Origin: Clostridium sp. AF15-31
GTDB lineage: Bacteria; Bacillota; Clostridia; Lachnospirales; Lachnospiraceae
Direction: 5' to 3'
DNA: 64,000 nt
Assembly: GCF_003461625.1 (NCBI RefSeq)
Contig: NZ_QTXL01000005.1
Coordinates: forward strand, 62,001 to 126,000
The notes beneath the pieces were generated by a model, which ran no database searches, was not told where the DNA came from, and worked only from the letters and a program-made list of their open reading frames with translations. Every line of letters starts with the position of its first letter. Within the stretch, counting starts at the first letter, position 1. Positions 17,909 through 27,342 of this stretch are shown in pieces. The position numbers and the translations under genes were made by a program.

Positions 17909-18733
17909 CTAAGAAATACTTTGCAGGGAATACTCCGTTTTCTGAAGCATACTGCGATTATCCAGTCGAATTTTGTCTGCAATCAATGCAATAAATTCCG
18001 AATTTGTCGGTTTGCCCTTTCCCGCATGGATCGTATATCCAAATAATTCATTGATCGTATCCATACTGCCTCTACCCCAGGCAACCTCGATTGCATGACG
18101 GATCGCACGTTCCACTCTGGAGGCTGTCGTTCCATATTCCTCTGCAATCGATGGGTACAACTGCTTTGTAATTGAATTCAGGATGTCCATATCGTGAACT
18201 GCCATCAGGATCGCACTGCGAAGATACTGATATCCTTTTATATGTGCAGGGACGCCAATCTCATGTATGATATCAGTCACTACGGCTTCCAGCATGTTTC
18301 CATCCGAACCTGTTTCCACCAATTTCTGATAATTATCATTTCTTTTAGCCTTCATAACATCCTCAATAATCTCCCGGATCTTTCGTTCATCATATGGCAC
18401 ATCAAGAATTCGCAATACAAGGCGGTCTGCGATCTTATAGTAGATGAAGTCAAGATATTCTTTATGTGTTTTCGATCCGCACAGAAGAATCCTTGTATTC
18501 TTCAGATTCTTATAGTGCATGATTTCTTCTGTTATCTCCAGTATATCTTTGCCCGGCAAAACCTCATCCATGATCACAACATCCGGTTCCCGTTCCAGAA
18601 TCTTCTTCACGGCTTCCTGTCCACTGTCACATATCCCCGAAACTTCATACCCCGGAATCGACTTCACGATAGATACAAGCTGTTCCACTTCTCTTTTGTC
18701 GCGCTTTACTATCATTATTTTTACATAATTCAT
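17909..18733 (-). CDS. Spo0A paralogue with degenerate receiver domain
   Basis: 274 residues. The C-terminal half (about 150-265) is a full Spo0A DNA-binding domain with helix [19 protein letters not shown]. The receiver keeps the phospho-acceptor aspartate (D56) but the acid pocket reads VKRDK (R11, D12), the conserved Thr/Ser position is in LLCGS, and the conserved lysine of LKPY is replaced in LDVPYD. The protein therefore probably is not switched by phosphorylation in the usual way and could compete with, or constitutively act at, the same DNA sites. Start supported by AGGAGG. It precedes spo0A by 172 bp on the same strand. Confidence 0.88.
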   Translation of the reverse strand: MNYVKIMIVKRDKREVEQLVSIVKSIPGYEVSGICDSGQEAVKKILEREPDVVIMDEVLPGKDILEITEEIMHYKNLKNTRILLCGSKTHKEYLDFIYYKIADRLVLRILDVPYDERKIREIIEDVMKAKRNDNYQKLVETGSDGNMLEAVVTDIIHEIGVPAHIKGYQYLRSAILMAVHDMDILNSITKQLYPSIAEEYGTTASRVERAIRHAIEVAWGRGSMDTINELFGYTIHAGKGKPTNSEFIALIADKIRLDNRSMLQKTEYSLQSIS

Positions 18734-18765
18734 AATGTCCCTCCTGCTCTTCTGCCTTGGACAAC

Positions 18766-18794
18766 ATTATATCTCTATGATACCTGCTTTGGAA
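18766..18794 (-). promoter_or_regulatory. Candidate promoter of the Spo0A paralogue
   Basis: Minus strand TTCCAA (18789-18794), 17 bp, TATAAT (18766-18771), with a weak -35. Upstream lie two 0A-like TGTCG sequences (about 18815-18826 and 18854-18863), neither a perfect box. Confidence 0.4.
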
Positions 18795-18910
18795 TATACT
18801 TCTCTCCGCAAGTTGCGACAGCTTTTCGCCTCTGTGGAACAATTTTGTACCATCTCGACATTTTCCAAGCAGAACTCCGTAGAATTATGTCTGATCTGTG
18901 TAATAAAAAA

Positions 18911-18930
18911 GAAGATGATGTTCCATCTTC
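18911..18930 (-). terminator. Terminator after 4hbD
   Basis: GAAGATG/CATCTTC 7-bp stem with a 6-base loop and a T-run on both strands, 36 bp beyond the 4hbD stop. Confidence 0.75.
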
Positions 18931-18965
18931 CTTTTTTCTCTATGCCCGCCTAGGCTCCGTCCGGA

Positions 18966-20078
18966 TTAAAAGAGTTCTTTATATATCTTGTAAACTCTGT
19001 CCCGGTCAAGTTCTACAAAGTTATTCGCCATCAGACGACCCTGATTCGTCATAACGGAATCGGTAAATTCGACAAGATCTTGCTCCGTTACCCCATATTC
19101 ATGCAATGCTTTCTTTGGAATCAGAATATTTAAAAGATCCTCCAGAGATTCATAGACATTTTCGACATCGCAGCCAAGGATATCTGCAATAAATGCATTT
19201 AATTTTGCAATTTCTCCATCCTGTCTGATCTCCATATAATTCTTCATGACTCCGGTAAACATGGCATAGTTCGATTCTCCATGCGCAACATGATAGGTTG
19301 CTCCAAGCGGATAGCTTAAGGCATGTACTGCCGCACAGCCAGCATTGCCAAATGCGATTCCGGCGTAGTTTGAAGCTACAAGGAAACGGTCTAACAATGG
19401 AATTCTTGCCTCCGGTCCTTTCTCACGGATCTCCATATATCCATGAAGGATCATATCGATCGCCTTATAGCCAAACATACGTGTATATTCATTTCCTTTC
19501 GGAGACAAACTGGACTCTACAGCATGGACAAGTGCATCGATCGAACTGGTTGCAAAGAAGCGGAACGGAAGGCCCTTTAACAGCTCCGGTATCAGGACCG
19601 CAGAATCTCCATACATCTCATCAACTGCCAGTCCCTTTTTCGTTCCCCTGCTGTTTAATGCAAGGATCGCTATATTTGTTACCTCTGAACCGGTTCCACA
19701 GGTAGTTGGGACCAGTACCAGTTCTTTATCTTTTTCTATCGGAAGCTTGCCATCATACAGATCAAGAATCGGGGATACATACTTTAATGCAAACAGCTTT
19801 GAAATATCAATTACCGTTCCTCCACCGATTGCTATAATTCTTTTATGTTCACCCTTTATATCCTTATAAATTGCCTCCGCCATATCATCTGAAGGCTCAC
19901 CTGCACCATATTTTTCCTGAAAGATAACATCACATTCCAGATCCATCTTTCCAAAAAACGGTTCATAGATATATTCATTTGTAATTACCAGATCACCTTT
20001 TTCGATATGGAATTCATCAGCAAATTCCTTACATGTGTCATACTTATAAATCGTTGGTTTGAGCATTAACTGTTTCAT
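18966..20078 (-). CDS. 4hbD: Iron-dependent alcohol dehydrogenase, 4-hydroxybutyrate dehydrogenase type
   Basis: 370 residues from MKQLMLKPTIYKYDTCKEFA; GGAGG precedes this ATG. The family-III alcohol dehydrogenase core is clear: the nucleotide site IGGGTVIDISK, the TTCGTGSEVTN segment, and metal-binding histidines in SSIDALVHAVES and HALSYPLGATYHVAHGESN. The N-terminal third (KGDLVITNEYIYEPFF, VIFQEKYGAGEPSD) closely recalls clostridial 4-hydroxybutyrate dehydrogenase, which reduces succinate semialdehyde to 4-hydroxybutyrate on a route to butyrate. The neighbouring CoA-transferase and dehydratase genes of that route are absent here. Its own promoter lies at 20132-20159. Confidence 0.8.
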   Translation of the reverse strand: MKQLMLKPTIYKYDTCKEFADEFHIEKGDLVITNEYIYEPFFGKMDLECDVIFQEKYGAGEPSDDMAEAIYKDIKGEHKRIIAIGGGTVIDISKLFALKYVSPILDLYDGKLPIEKDKELVLVPTTCGTGSEVTNIAILALNSRGTKKGLAVDEMYGDSAVLIPELLKGLPFRFFATSSIDALVHAVESSLSPKGNEYTRMFGYKAIDMILHGYMEIREKGPEARIPLLDRFLVASNYAGIAFGNAGCAAVHALSYPLGATYHVAHGESNYAMFTGVMKNYMEIRQDGEIAKLNAFIADILGCDVENVYESLEDLLNILIPKKALHEYGVTEQDLVEFTDSVMTNQGRLMANNFVELDRDRVYKIYKELF

Positions 20079-20131
20079 ACGTATCCTCCATTCATTTTCT
20101 CTGATATTTCTGTACCAAAATTTTTGCTCAC

Positions 20132-20159
20132 ATTGTACCACTATAGAATGAAATTACAA
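20132..20159 (-). promoter_or_regulatory. 4hbD promoter
   Basis: Minus strand TTGTAA (20154-20159), 16 bp, TACAAT (20132-20137), ending about 50 bp before the 4hbD start. A short A/T hairpin (AAAAAGA/TCTTTTT, about 20165-20181) just upstream may end the preceding gene. Confidence 0.5.
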
Positions 20160-20181
20160 TTACCCAAAAAGAGCATCTTTT

Positions 20182-21600
20182 TTACTCTTCTGTATCATCA
20201 AATGCCTGAATATATCCAACGGTTTCATTGTTTCGATCCATCGAATAGGAAGGATCGATGACTGCCTGTATAAAATCTGCACCTCCGGATTCGATTGGTA
20301 CCACCTTTAAGCCCAACTGCTTCTCTACCTGTGCAACTGTCATATCATCTAAAAATACCTGTTCTCCCATTCGCAGCATATTCGATGGAATGAGCAGCGC
20401 TTCTCCCAGATCATCTCCTGCTGCCTGCCGCTCTTTTAACTGGGTCGTCAGATCAATGCCTGTGATCAGTCCGGATACTGTGATTGTTTCTCCAAAGAAG
20501 TCATTCCGGATGCAATATACACGGATCGTAAGTCTTGGATATGCCTGCATCAGCCTTGCTGCAAAGTCTACAACCGTACTATATGTCAGTTTTCCGGTTG
20601 CCATACAGATCGTACGGCGGAATGTTCCTTTCTGTTCCTGATATTCCGGTGAAGCCAGCAGCTCCTGATAGGCTTCATCAAATTCCTCTAAAAACAAACG
20701 CATCATTCCAACGCCATTTTCAAGCTGGATATAACCATCATAGCGTTCTGCTTCCGGAAATTCCCGTCCGGCCGTTATATACCACTCATCACTTGCATGA
20801 ATAAAATGAAGCGAATACCTTTCATAGAATTTTTTCTGATAACTCTCGATCAGATCGATAACCTGTCCCGCTTCTTCCTTCGTAAATAATTCTAATGGGT
20901 ACAAACCTTTTCGGAATTTCGTAAGTCCGGCAGGAACAACGGATACACTCCGCATAAATGGCAGATACTTTCCAAGATCCCGGATACTCCGTTCCAACTC
21001 TGCCCCGTCATTTACACGCTTGCAGAGAACGATCTGCCCATTCATCTCTACATGCCCTTCAAAAAGACGATCCAGATATTTCAGCCGGTCACCTGCAAAA
21101 CGATTATGCAACATCTTGCAGCGAAGCTCCGGATTGGTCGTCTGAACCGATATATTGATCGGTGCAAGCTGCATCTTGATGATACGATCCACATCCTCAT
21201 CTGTCATATTTGTAAGCGTGATATAATTGCCCTGCAAAAAAGACAACCGGGAATCATCATCCTTAAAATAAAGTGTCTCTCTCATCCCCGGCGGCATCTG
21301 ATCAATAAAACAGAACATGCATTTATTGGTACAGGAACGATAATCGCTCATAAGACCGTTTTCAAATTCCATCCCAAGATCATCATCATAATCCTTCTCG
21401 ATCTCAAGCAGCCATTCTTCTCCATATGATTTACGGATCAACACCTCTATATATTCATCTTTGATCATATAACGATAATCAAATACATCTTTTATTTCTT
21501 TATCGTTGATTGCAAGCAGATAATCACCCGGTTCTATTTCCATCTCTTCTGCAATGGAGCCCGGATAGACTACCGTAATTAAATGTTCTATTTTCTTCAC
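20182..21600 (-). CDS. Radical SAM / PDZ / DUF512 protein
   Basis: 472 residues, GTG start after AGGAAT. Residues 5-60 form a PDZ-like domain (YPGSIAEEMEIEPGDYLLAIN); residues 65-260 hold a radical-SAM-like region with cysteines in SCTNKCMFCFIDQMPPGMR; the rest is the DUF512 domain (PSNMLRMGEQVFLDD). This is the widespread clostridial Fe-S oxidoreductase family annotated as NifB/MoaA-related, often beside the GTPase gene der, which is not seen here. The reaction is unknown. An extended TATAAT element upstream (complement of 21636-21641) is a likely promoter. Confidence 0.85.
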   Translation of the reverse strand: MKKIEHLITVVYPGSIAEEMEIEPGDYLLAINDKEIKDVFDYRYMIKDEYIEVLIRKSYGEEWLLEIEKDYDDDLGMEFENGLMSDYRSCTNKCMFCFIDQMPPGMRETLYFKDDDSRLSFLQGNYITLTNMTDEDVDRIIKMQLAPINISVQTTNPELRCKMLHNRFAGDRLKYLDRLFEGHVEMNGQIVLCKRVNDGAELERSIRDLGKYLPFMRSVSVVPAGLTKFRKGLYPLELFTKEEAGQVIDLIESYQKKFYERYSLHFIHASDEWYITAGREFPEAERYDGYIQLENGVGMMRLFLEEFDEAYQELLASPEYQEQKGTFRRTICMATGKLTYSTVVDFAARLMQAYPRLTIRVYCIRNDFFGETITVSGLITGIDLTTQLKERQAAGDDLGEALLIPSNMLRMGEQVFLDDMTVAQVEKQLGLKVVPIESGGADFIQAVIDPSYSMDRNNETVGYIQAFDDTEE

Positions 21601-21761
21601 AGTTATTCCTCATCATTTTCTAATGTATCTTCCCCATTATACCATTGCAAAATAAAAAAGAAAGATGATAAATATGCAAAAACGATGCTTTTTTGAGAAT
21701 TTTTGTATGCTTCTGTGGCGTATCCTTCTGTACATAAACAAAAGACAAAGGAGCAAACATC

Positions 21762-22604
21762 ATGTTGCATATATTTGGAACTGTAATTAAGAAAAAGAAG
21801 GTCATAATTCTGGGGATCATCTATATACTGTTACTGATACTTGTGATCCTTGCAGGAAAGGCGAAAAAAATGAAACTTCAGGAACAGGTCTCCCAGTCAG
21901 ACTCCAGACCCATCACAACAGAACAGGTTTCTGTCTCCGAAGATTCCACCGAGAAAACCAAAGCATCCTCCGGCAGCTATTCTTCCTTTGATACTGCATC
22001 CGTTTTACAAACGCTTGCCTCCGCAACAGAAGCAAAAAACAACGGGCTGCTGACACTGGTCAATATGTCTCATACCCTGCCAGCCGACTGGACCGTTGAT
22101 CTGGTCGAACTGCGAAACAATCAGTCGATTGACCGCCGTGCTTATGACGGGCTTCAAAAAATGATGGACGATGCAAGAGCCGAAGGTCTTGACCCTCTGA
22201 TCTGCTCTTCCTACCGTACAAATGAAACACAGGAACGGCTCTATACAAATAAAAAGAATTCTTATCTGGAGCAGGGTTACAGCGAAGATGATGCTACAGC
22301 CCTTGCTGCTACCTGGGTTGCCTATCCCGGTACCAGCGAACACCAGCTCGGCCTTACCGTTGATATCTGTTCCATTGGCAACCAGGAGCTGGATTCCTCC
22401 CAGGAAGATACCGCCACCCAGCAATGGCTGATGGCAAACTGTTATAAATACGGCTTCATCCTCCGTTATCCGGCAGATAAATCCGATATAACAGAAATCT
22501 CTTATGAACCCTGGCATTACCGCTATGTTGGTGTTGAAGCTGCTACAGAAATGTACCAGAAGCATCTTTGTTTAGAGGAATATCTGGAACAGCATACCAA
22601 TTAA
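21762..22604 (+). CDS. Membrane-anchored D-alanyl-D-alanine carboxypeptidase (VanY/M15B type)
   Basis: 280 residues. One transmembrane helix at 13-31 anchors an extracellular domain after a Ser/Thr-rich linker (40-80). The M15B zinc motifs are visible: SSYRTNETQERLY, SEHQLGLTVDIC near 191-201 (His and Asp ligands) and EPWHYRYVG near 249. Such enzymes trim the terminal D-alanine of peptidoglycan stem peptides. Start ATG preceded by AAGGAG. It is a single-gene transcript ending in a strong hairpin shared with the convergent gene. No vancomycin-resistance genes are nearby, so a housekeeping cell-wall role is likely. Confidence 0.92.
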   Translation: MLHIFGTVIKKKKVIILGIIYILLLILVILAGKAKKMKLQEQVSQSDSRPITTEQVSVSEDSTEKTKASSGSYSSFDTASVLQTLASATEAKNNGLLTLVNMSHTLPADWTVDLVELRNNQSIDRRAYDGLQKMMDDARAEGLDPLICSSYRTNETQERLYTNKKNSYLEQGYSEDDATALAATWVAYPGTSEHQLGLTVDICSIGNQELDSSQEDTATQQWLMANCYKYGFILRYPADKSDITEISYEPWHYRYVGVEAATEMYQKHLCLEEYLEQHTN

Positions 22605-22661
22605 AAAAGCAGTTCAGTCTCCGGTGATCTGTTCTTCACCATCCAGACTGGACTGCTTTTT
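22604..22661. terminator. Bidirectional terminator between convergent genes
   Basis: A 17-bp stem: AAAAAGCAGTTCAGTCT (22604-22620) pairs with its complement at 22645-22661, with T-runs on both strands. It serves the VanY-type gene and the convergent TTEEK gene. Confidence 0.85.
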
Positions 22662-22671
22662 ATTTATATTC

Positions 22672-23475
22672 TTATTCTGCCGGAATAAATGGAAGGTCGA
22701 TCGGTTGATCTGCTTTTGTGGATGGCTCCGTTGTCGCTTCTGTCGTAGCCTCCGTCGTTTTCTCTTCCGTTGTACGCTCTTCTGTCGTCTTTTCTTCCGT
22801 TGTCTTTTCTTCGGTTGTCTTTTCCTCGGTCGTGCGTTCTTCCGTCGTCTTTTCCTCAGTCGTCTTCTCTTCGGTTGTCTCCTCCTCGGTTGTCTTCTCT
22901 TCTGTCGTCTTTTCTTCCGTTGACGGCTCTTCAGTTACAATCGGCTTCTGTTCCTCGGTCGTTACAACCGGAAGTTCATCTTCGATTCCCGCTGCCGTTG
23001 TTGCCTCATACGTCGTAGAGGCTTCCGTAGAGTAAGATGTGTGTGAATCATAAGTATTATATTCCGATGTTACTTCTATTTCTTCTTCATTCTCGGAATC
23101 GTCATTAATATTTGTAGTTGGCAAAGGCTCTTCTGTAACAATATTTACTTTCTTCTCCTCAGTAGAACTCTCTTCCTGTTGCGTCTCCTGCTTTGCCTTT
23201 TCATATTTTGCTTTATTTGTCTGAAAGAACACACCAAAGAAGGTATATTCACATATGATAAGTACAGCAAGCACTGCAACTATGATCTTCAGTATATTAT
23301 CCTTCCTCCAGAACCGTTTCTTTGCAGGAACTTCATCCGTTTCCGGAACATCTGTCTGATCTGTCTCTTCCGGCTCGGTTTCATCTATATCTTCTGTCTC
23401 TGTGATCTCACTTACTTCATCTATATCTTCTGTTTCAAATATTTCTGAGTTATCCGTATGAATCTTTTTATCCAT
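22672..23475 (-). CDS. Single-pass membrane protein with TTEEK repeats
   Basis: 267 residues. A very acidic cytoplasmic N-terminus (ETEDIDEVSEITETEDIDET is itself a small repeat) precedes KKRFWRKDN and one transmembrane helix at about 62-85. The extracellular part is Thr/Glu-rich and contains 11 pentapeptides of the form TTEEK (185-239), then a Pro-rich end. No enzymatic domain is seen. It resembles cell-wall-spanning stalk or glycosylatable linker segments. The upstream promoter is good. The DNA repeat makes copy number likely to vary between strains. Confidence 0.75.
   Translation of the reverse strand: MDKKIHTDNSEIFETEDIDEVSEITETEDIDETEPEETDQTDVPETDEVPAKKRFWRKDNILKIIVAVLAVLIICEYTFFGVFFQTNKAKYEKAKQETQQEESSTEEKKVNIVTEEPLPTTNINDDSENEEEIEVTSEYNTYDSHTSYSTEASTTYEATTAAGIEDELPVVTTEEQKPIVTEEPSTEEKTTEEKTTEEETTEEKTTEEKTTEERTTEEKTTEEKTTEEKTTEERTTEEKTTEATTEATTEPSTKADQPIDLPFIPAE
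22759..22923 (-). repeat. 15-bp coding repeat, 11 units
   Basis: Eleven consecutive 15-bp units encode (S/T)TEE(K/R/E). Synonymous changes (ACG/ACA/ACC and GAA/GAG) distinguish units, so the array is not freshly duplicated. Confidence 0.9.
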
Positions 23476-23553
23476 ATGTACCTCCGACTATTATTATCCA
23501 TTCTGGCACATTTTATACATGCCCTTTACCTGTTGGTTACAAACACGTCTTAT

Positions 23554-23582
23554 AGTATAATACACCGCACAAAATCTGTAAA
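23554..23582 (-). promoter_or_regulatory. Promoter of the TTEEK-repeat gene
   Basis: Minus strand TTTACA (23577-23582), 17 bp, TATACT (23554-23559). A short TAAAAT/ATTTTA dyad directly upstream may end the preceding protease transcript. Confidence 0.55.
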
Positions 23583-23634
23583 ATCATTTTACGAAAAATT
23601 ATAAATCTTTTACATTTTTGTTACATTTACAGTG

Positions 23635-25377
23635 TCAGGTCCGGAGCGAATCAAAGGTATTATACACATTCAGGATTCCATAGCCCCACTCCGGGTTCGG
23701 ATATTCCCTTGCAAACAGATATCCCTCTGTATCGTTCATGACATATGAAAACGGACTTCCTGCCGTTCCCGGACGAACTGCTCCCCGAATAAAATAATTA
23801 CGGATCTGATTTCCATTTACAAACCGTGCCAGATCCCGGTCTCTTGCCCATTGCAGGATTAATGCCGCACACCCAGCACAATGCGCTGCTGCAACAGAAG
23901 TACCCGTTTTCCTGACAAATGTTCCTGCTCTGCCCGGACCATATACATCAACACCCGGAGCAACAAAATCCGGCTTGATATCATCTGCCGCCGTATATCC
24001 CCTGCTTCCATCCAGAAACAGTGTATCCGAATAATGATCATATGCCCCCACTCCCATCGGAACTACTCCTGTAGCCGGATTCACAAGCGTTGTTTCAGGC
24101 GTTGGTCTTATAAACCGGGTATCCGGGGAAAGAAATGCCGTGATCGGCAGCCATGCATGAAAGGTCTTCTCGGTATCACCGCTTCCATATACCCGGATCC
24201 GCCACAGACCATTTGGCGGATCAAAAAAGCGCATCATGATCAGTTCTTCTCCCGACTGATCCTCTACAAGAAAATAATCGATATATATGATCCCACCACC
24301 AAAAACCGGACGTATGACTTCACTTTTATCAAAGCGGGGAGCAATCTGACTTACAAACTCCCCACCCGGAATCTCAAATGCCACAGAATATGTATTGGGA
24401 ACCGCTCCCCAGATCTCAAGTGTAAAGCTGTTATTTCCCGTAACATTAATCTCCATTTCCGTATAAGCGCTTCCCCCTTCGATCCTGCCTCTGAAATGAT
24501 GCCCCGCAATTCCCTCATTTCCTGCCGGAACGGACACAGCAACTCCGGTCATGATACCAACATTTGAAAGCAGTGCTTCTAATGCAGAAGAACCAGTATG
24601 GCTCCCACTGTTCGAACCAACTCCAATCAGGATTGATATATTTTTCCGAAGTCTGCTTGCCTGTCTCCGCAGAAATGCTACCCCCATCATAATATCATTT
24701 TCCTGATATGCTTCTACGTCCTCCGGCACACCATATAATCCTCGCAGATTATTCTTTGCCTGCTTTAATTTTACAATCACATATTCTGCTTCCGGCGCCA
24801 CTCCTGTGAAATCAGCTGTCCGTTTTCCTGCTGCAATCCCTGCAAGAAAGGTTCCATGTCCATTTGCATCTGTCAGGATATCCGCTTCATTTCGTATGGC
24901 TTCATTAATATCCTCCTGCTGATATACCGTTCCATATCCGGGATTTTCTTCCTGATCTGACGGTCCCGGCACGGACTGATCCCATGCTGCAAGAATTCTT
25001 GTATTTCCGGCAACATCCAGAAACAGATCATTCCGAATATCAATCCCGGTATCGATAATTCCGATCAGAATTCCCTTTCCGGTAAGTCCAAGGATCGATT
25101 CCTGCTGTATATTCACAGCTCCGACTGCTTCTACACTACTGGTATCCATCAGCCCATACAATTTGGGGAAAAGTGTATATTCCAGTCTGGAAAAGATCTG
25201 CATATAATTCTCCGGCTTCTCCCTGTATAAAACAGCAAACCGCTCATCAATAAAGAGCAGGCAGCCGCTTTCTTTGTAAATATCCAAAACAGTTTCCCGC
25301 TCTTCGTTGTATTCAATCAGATAGTCTGCATAATCTTCCCTGTACGCTACATTTTCACATTCCATTTCGATTCCCAT
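23635..25377 (-). CDS. Subtilisin-family (S8) serine peptidase, Csp-like
   Basis: 580 residues. Catalytic triad positions: Asp in GIIDTGID near 107, His in NGHGTFLAGIAAG near 172, Ser in GTSVAAAHCAG near 492. A long insertion (about 300-440) of beta-rich sequence between His and Ser is typical of the clostridial CspA/B/C-like group, some members of which process the germination hydrolase SleC. No signal peptide is visible. The N-terminal 95 residues look like a propeptide (YADYLIEYNEERETVLDIY). The start could also be the ATG four codons later. Role in germination is possible but not shown. Confidence 0.88.
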   Translation of the reverse strand: MGIEMECENVAYREDYADYLIEYNEERETVLDIYKESGCLLFIDERFAVLYREKPENYMQIFSRLEYTLFPKLYGLMDTSSVEAVGAVNIQQESILGLTGKGILIGIIDTGIDIRNDLFLDVAGNTRILAAWDQSVPGPSDQEENPGYGTVYQQEDINEAIRNEADILTDANGHGTFLAGIAAGKRTADFTGVAPEAEYVIVKLKQAKNNLRGLYGVPEDVEAYQENDIMMGVAFLRRQASRLRKNISILIGVGSNSGSHTGSSALEALLSNVGIMTGVAVSVPAGNEGIAGHHFRGRIEGGSAYTEMEINVTGNNSFTLEIWGAVPNTYSVAFEIPGGEFVSQIAPRFDKSEVIRPVFGGGIIYIDYFLVEDQSGEELIMMRFFDPPNGLWRIRVYGSGDTEKTFHAWLPITAFLSPDTRFIRPTPETTLVNPATGVVPMGVGAYDHYSDTLFLDGSRGYTAADDIKPDFVAPGVDVYGPGRAGTFVRKTGTSVAAAHCAGCAALILQWARDRDLARFVNGNQIRNYFIRGAVRPGTAGSPFSYVMNDTEGYLFAREYPNPEWGYGILNVYNTFDSLRT

Positions 25378-25439
25378 CGTATGCTTTTCGTATACAGTCT
25401 ATTCCGTCTGATTTCTTTCTATACCTTTTTTTGCACCTG

Positions 25440-27317
25440 TTATATGATCGGCCCCTGCAGCTTCTTATCCACTTGTTCCTTCAGTATATCAAACTGACAT
25501 GGACCTGTTTCCAGAATAATCGTGTTAAATGTTTTCAGGTCAAAGTCATCTCCCATTTTCTCTTCTGCATAATCCCGCAGTTCTTTCATTTCATAATATC
25601 CGGTCGAATAACTCTGATATACTGCCGGATCTCCGACCATTGTCGTGTACAGCTCCTGTGCAGCACTGCCATCCATTCCATTCTTTGTCAGATAATCGGC
25701 TGTATCCTGCAACGTCCATCCCTCATAATTGATTCCCAGATCCACTCTTCCCATCATAAGATAACTCATCTCATCATTCAACTGATAAAGGGCTGCAATG
25801 GTGTCTCCATATTCCGGTTCCTCATACTCATAGTAATATAAAGAATCATAACATGCATACATCGCCCATCCTTCTTTATATCCTAAGAAGTTCATCAAAG
25901 TCCGGACCGGCTCCGGATCCGTTGACATATAATAAGCATTTTGCAGCATATGACCCGGATATCCCTCATGTGCCAGTGTCGTCCACATGCCATCCGTATG
26001 CAGACCATTCACCCGGATCAGATTATTATCCGGATCATCGATTGCCGGCGCCATATAATAAGCCAGTACATCATCCATGATCGTTTCGAGGTTCTTATCC
26101 AGCGCCTCTGCCTTATAGTTTATCGTTCCTGCATCCGGATAATGCTCTGATGCCGTTTCCATCATTTTATCGACCATTTCCGAAGCTGTCATCTGATCGG
26201 TTTCCGCAAATATTGAATCATAATTGGCAGCAAAATATTCATATGCCGCCTGATTTCCCAAATAATACTGATATAACGATACCATGAGTTTTTGAAGCTC
26301 TGTATCCAGCATATCGATTACCTCTTCCGGCGACTTGGCTGTTCCTGCAAAATTTTTCAGCAGATATTCATAATATTCCTTGCCACCATCATAGTTGCAG
26401 ATACCACCATCATTGGTTCCGGTTCCCTTCAGACCGGAAAGCACCGCTGCAACATTCTCAAATGCCGGAAGCAGGGAATTCACAACTGCCTGCTTATTAG
26501 CCTCCTTGTATTCTGCCTTTTCCTCATCCGTCAGAAAATCAAGTGCGTCAATATTATCATTAAATGTTGTTACCATAAAATGATTTTCTTTATCTGCAAC
26601 AAAATCCTTGCACTGACTGATGACTTTATCGCAGACTGCATCACTCATAAAATAACCTTTTTCTGACTTTTCCTGTTCAAAATCCAGATACTCTGCAAAA
26701 TAATCCGGGATCTGACCAAGCAGTTCAATATAACGTTCCACATCTCCCTTATCATCAAATCGGTAATCTGTGAAATTCGTTGCAATATTGGCCTGAAGTC
26801 CACGCATCGGGGAAAACGGCTCATACAGATATACATTATCAAAAATTCCCGCAGACACTTCAAAATACTCATCCAGCACATCATAGGTCAGCTTCTGATC
26901 CTCTGTCAGGCAGGAACGGTCAATAGCATCCAGCTTCTTTACCCAGCCTTCAAACTCTTCCTTATCCTGTCCGATCTCCTCTGCTGTCATTCCCGGGTCT
27001 CCCAGTGTGACCTCCGGTTCTTCCAGACCGTAATCCGCACCATCCCTGATCGTATAATTATACGTCAACGTGTCGTCCGTAACAACATCCTTAAAATAAT
27101 CATCCAGATACTGTTCAAATTCCTGCTGCTCCTTCAGCGCATCCTCGGAGAAAGACTCCTGCGCCCTCTCTGTATTTTCAGTTGTATCGTTTTTGTCATT
27201 CAGATGTCTGCGCTCTCCCTGCGTCTCCCCACAGGCAGATAATCCAACCGCAAGAGAAATGCAGATAGCCGCAGCCATTACATTTTTACAGGTTCGTAAT
27301 AATCTCTTTTTTAACAT
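25440..27317 (-). CDS. DUF885 lipoprotein, putative metallopeptidase
   Basis: 625 residues from MLKKRLLRTCKNVMAAAICI; AAGGAG precedes this ATG. A signal peptide ends in the lipobox LSAC (Cys near residue 30), so the protein is anchored to the outer face of the membrane. An acidic spacer follows, then an alpha-helical domain of the DUF885 family with the candidate zinc motif HEGYPGH near residue 449 (HExxxxH-like) and a downstream glutamate in GYKEGWAMY. DUF885 proteins are related to M2/M32-like gluzincins. The substrate is unknown. The promoter carries an operator-like dyad. Confidence 0.85.
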   Translation of the reverse strand: MLKKRLLRTCKNVMAAAICISLAVGLSACGETQGERRHLNDKNDTTENTERAQESFSEDALKEQQEFEQYLDDYFKDVVTDDTLTYNYTIRDGADYGLEEPEVTLGDPGMTAEEIGQDKEEFEGWVKKLDAIDRSCLTEDQKLTYDVLDEYFEVSAGIFDNVYLYEPFSPMRGLQANIATNFTDYRFDDKGDVERYIELLGQIPDYFAEYLDFEQEKSEKGYFMSDAVCDKVISQCKDFVADKENHFMVTTFNDNIDALDFLTDEEKAEYKEANKQAVVNSLLPAFENVAAVLSGLKGTGTNDGGICNYDGGKEYYEYLLKNFAGTAKSPEEVIDMLDTELQKLMVSLYQYYLGNQAAYEYFAANYDSIFAETDQMTASEMVDKMMETASEHYPDAGTINYKAEALDKNLETIMDDVLAYYMAPAIDDPDNNLIRVNGLHTDGMWTTLAHEGYPGHMLQNAYYMSTDPEPVRTLMNFLGYKEGWAMYACYDSLYYYEYEEPEYGDTIAALYQLNDEMSYLMMGRVDLGINYEGWTLQDTADYLTKNGMDGSAAQELYTTMVGDPAVYQSYSTGYYEMKELRDYAEEKMGDDFDLKTFNTIILETGPCQFDILKEQVDKKLQGPII

Positions 27318-27342
27318 ACCCTGCTCCTTTTCGCTTTTTTTC

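Noticed and set aside
22759..22923. Short regular repeat that could be read as a CRISPR
   Set aside because: 15-bp units with no spacers, inside a coding frame.
22718..23035. Open frame of Val/Ser repeats on the plus strand
   Set aside because: Shadow of the TTEEK-encoding repeat on the other strand.
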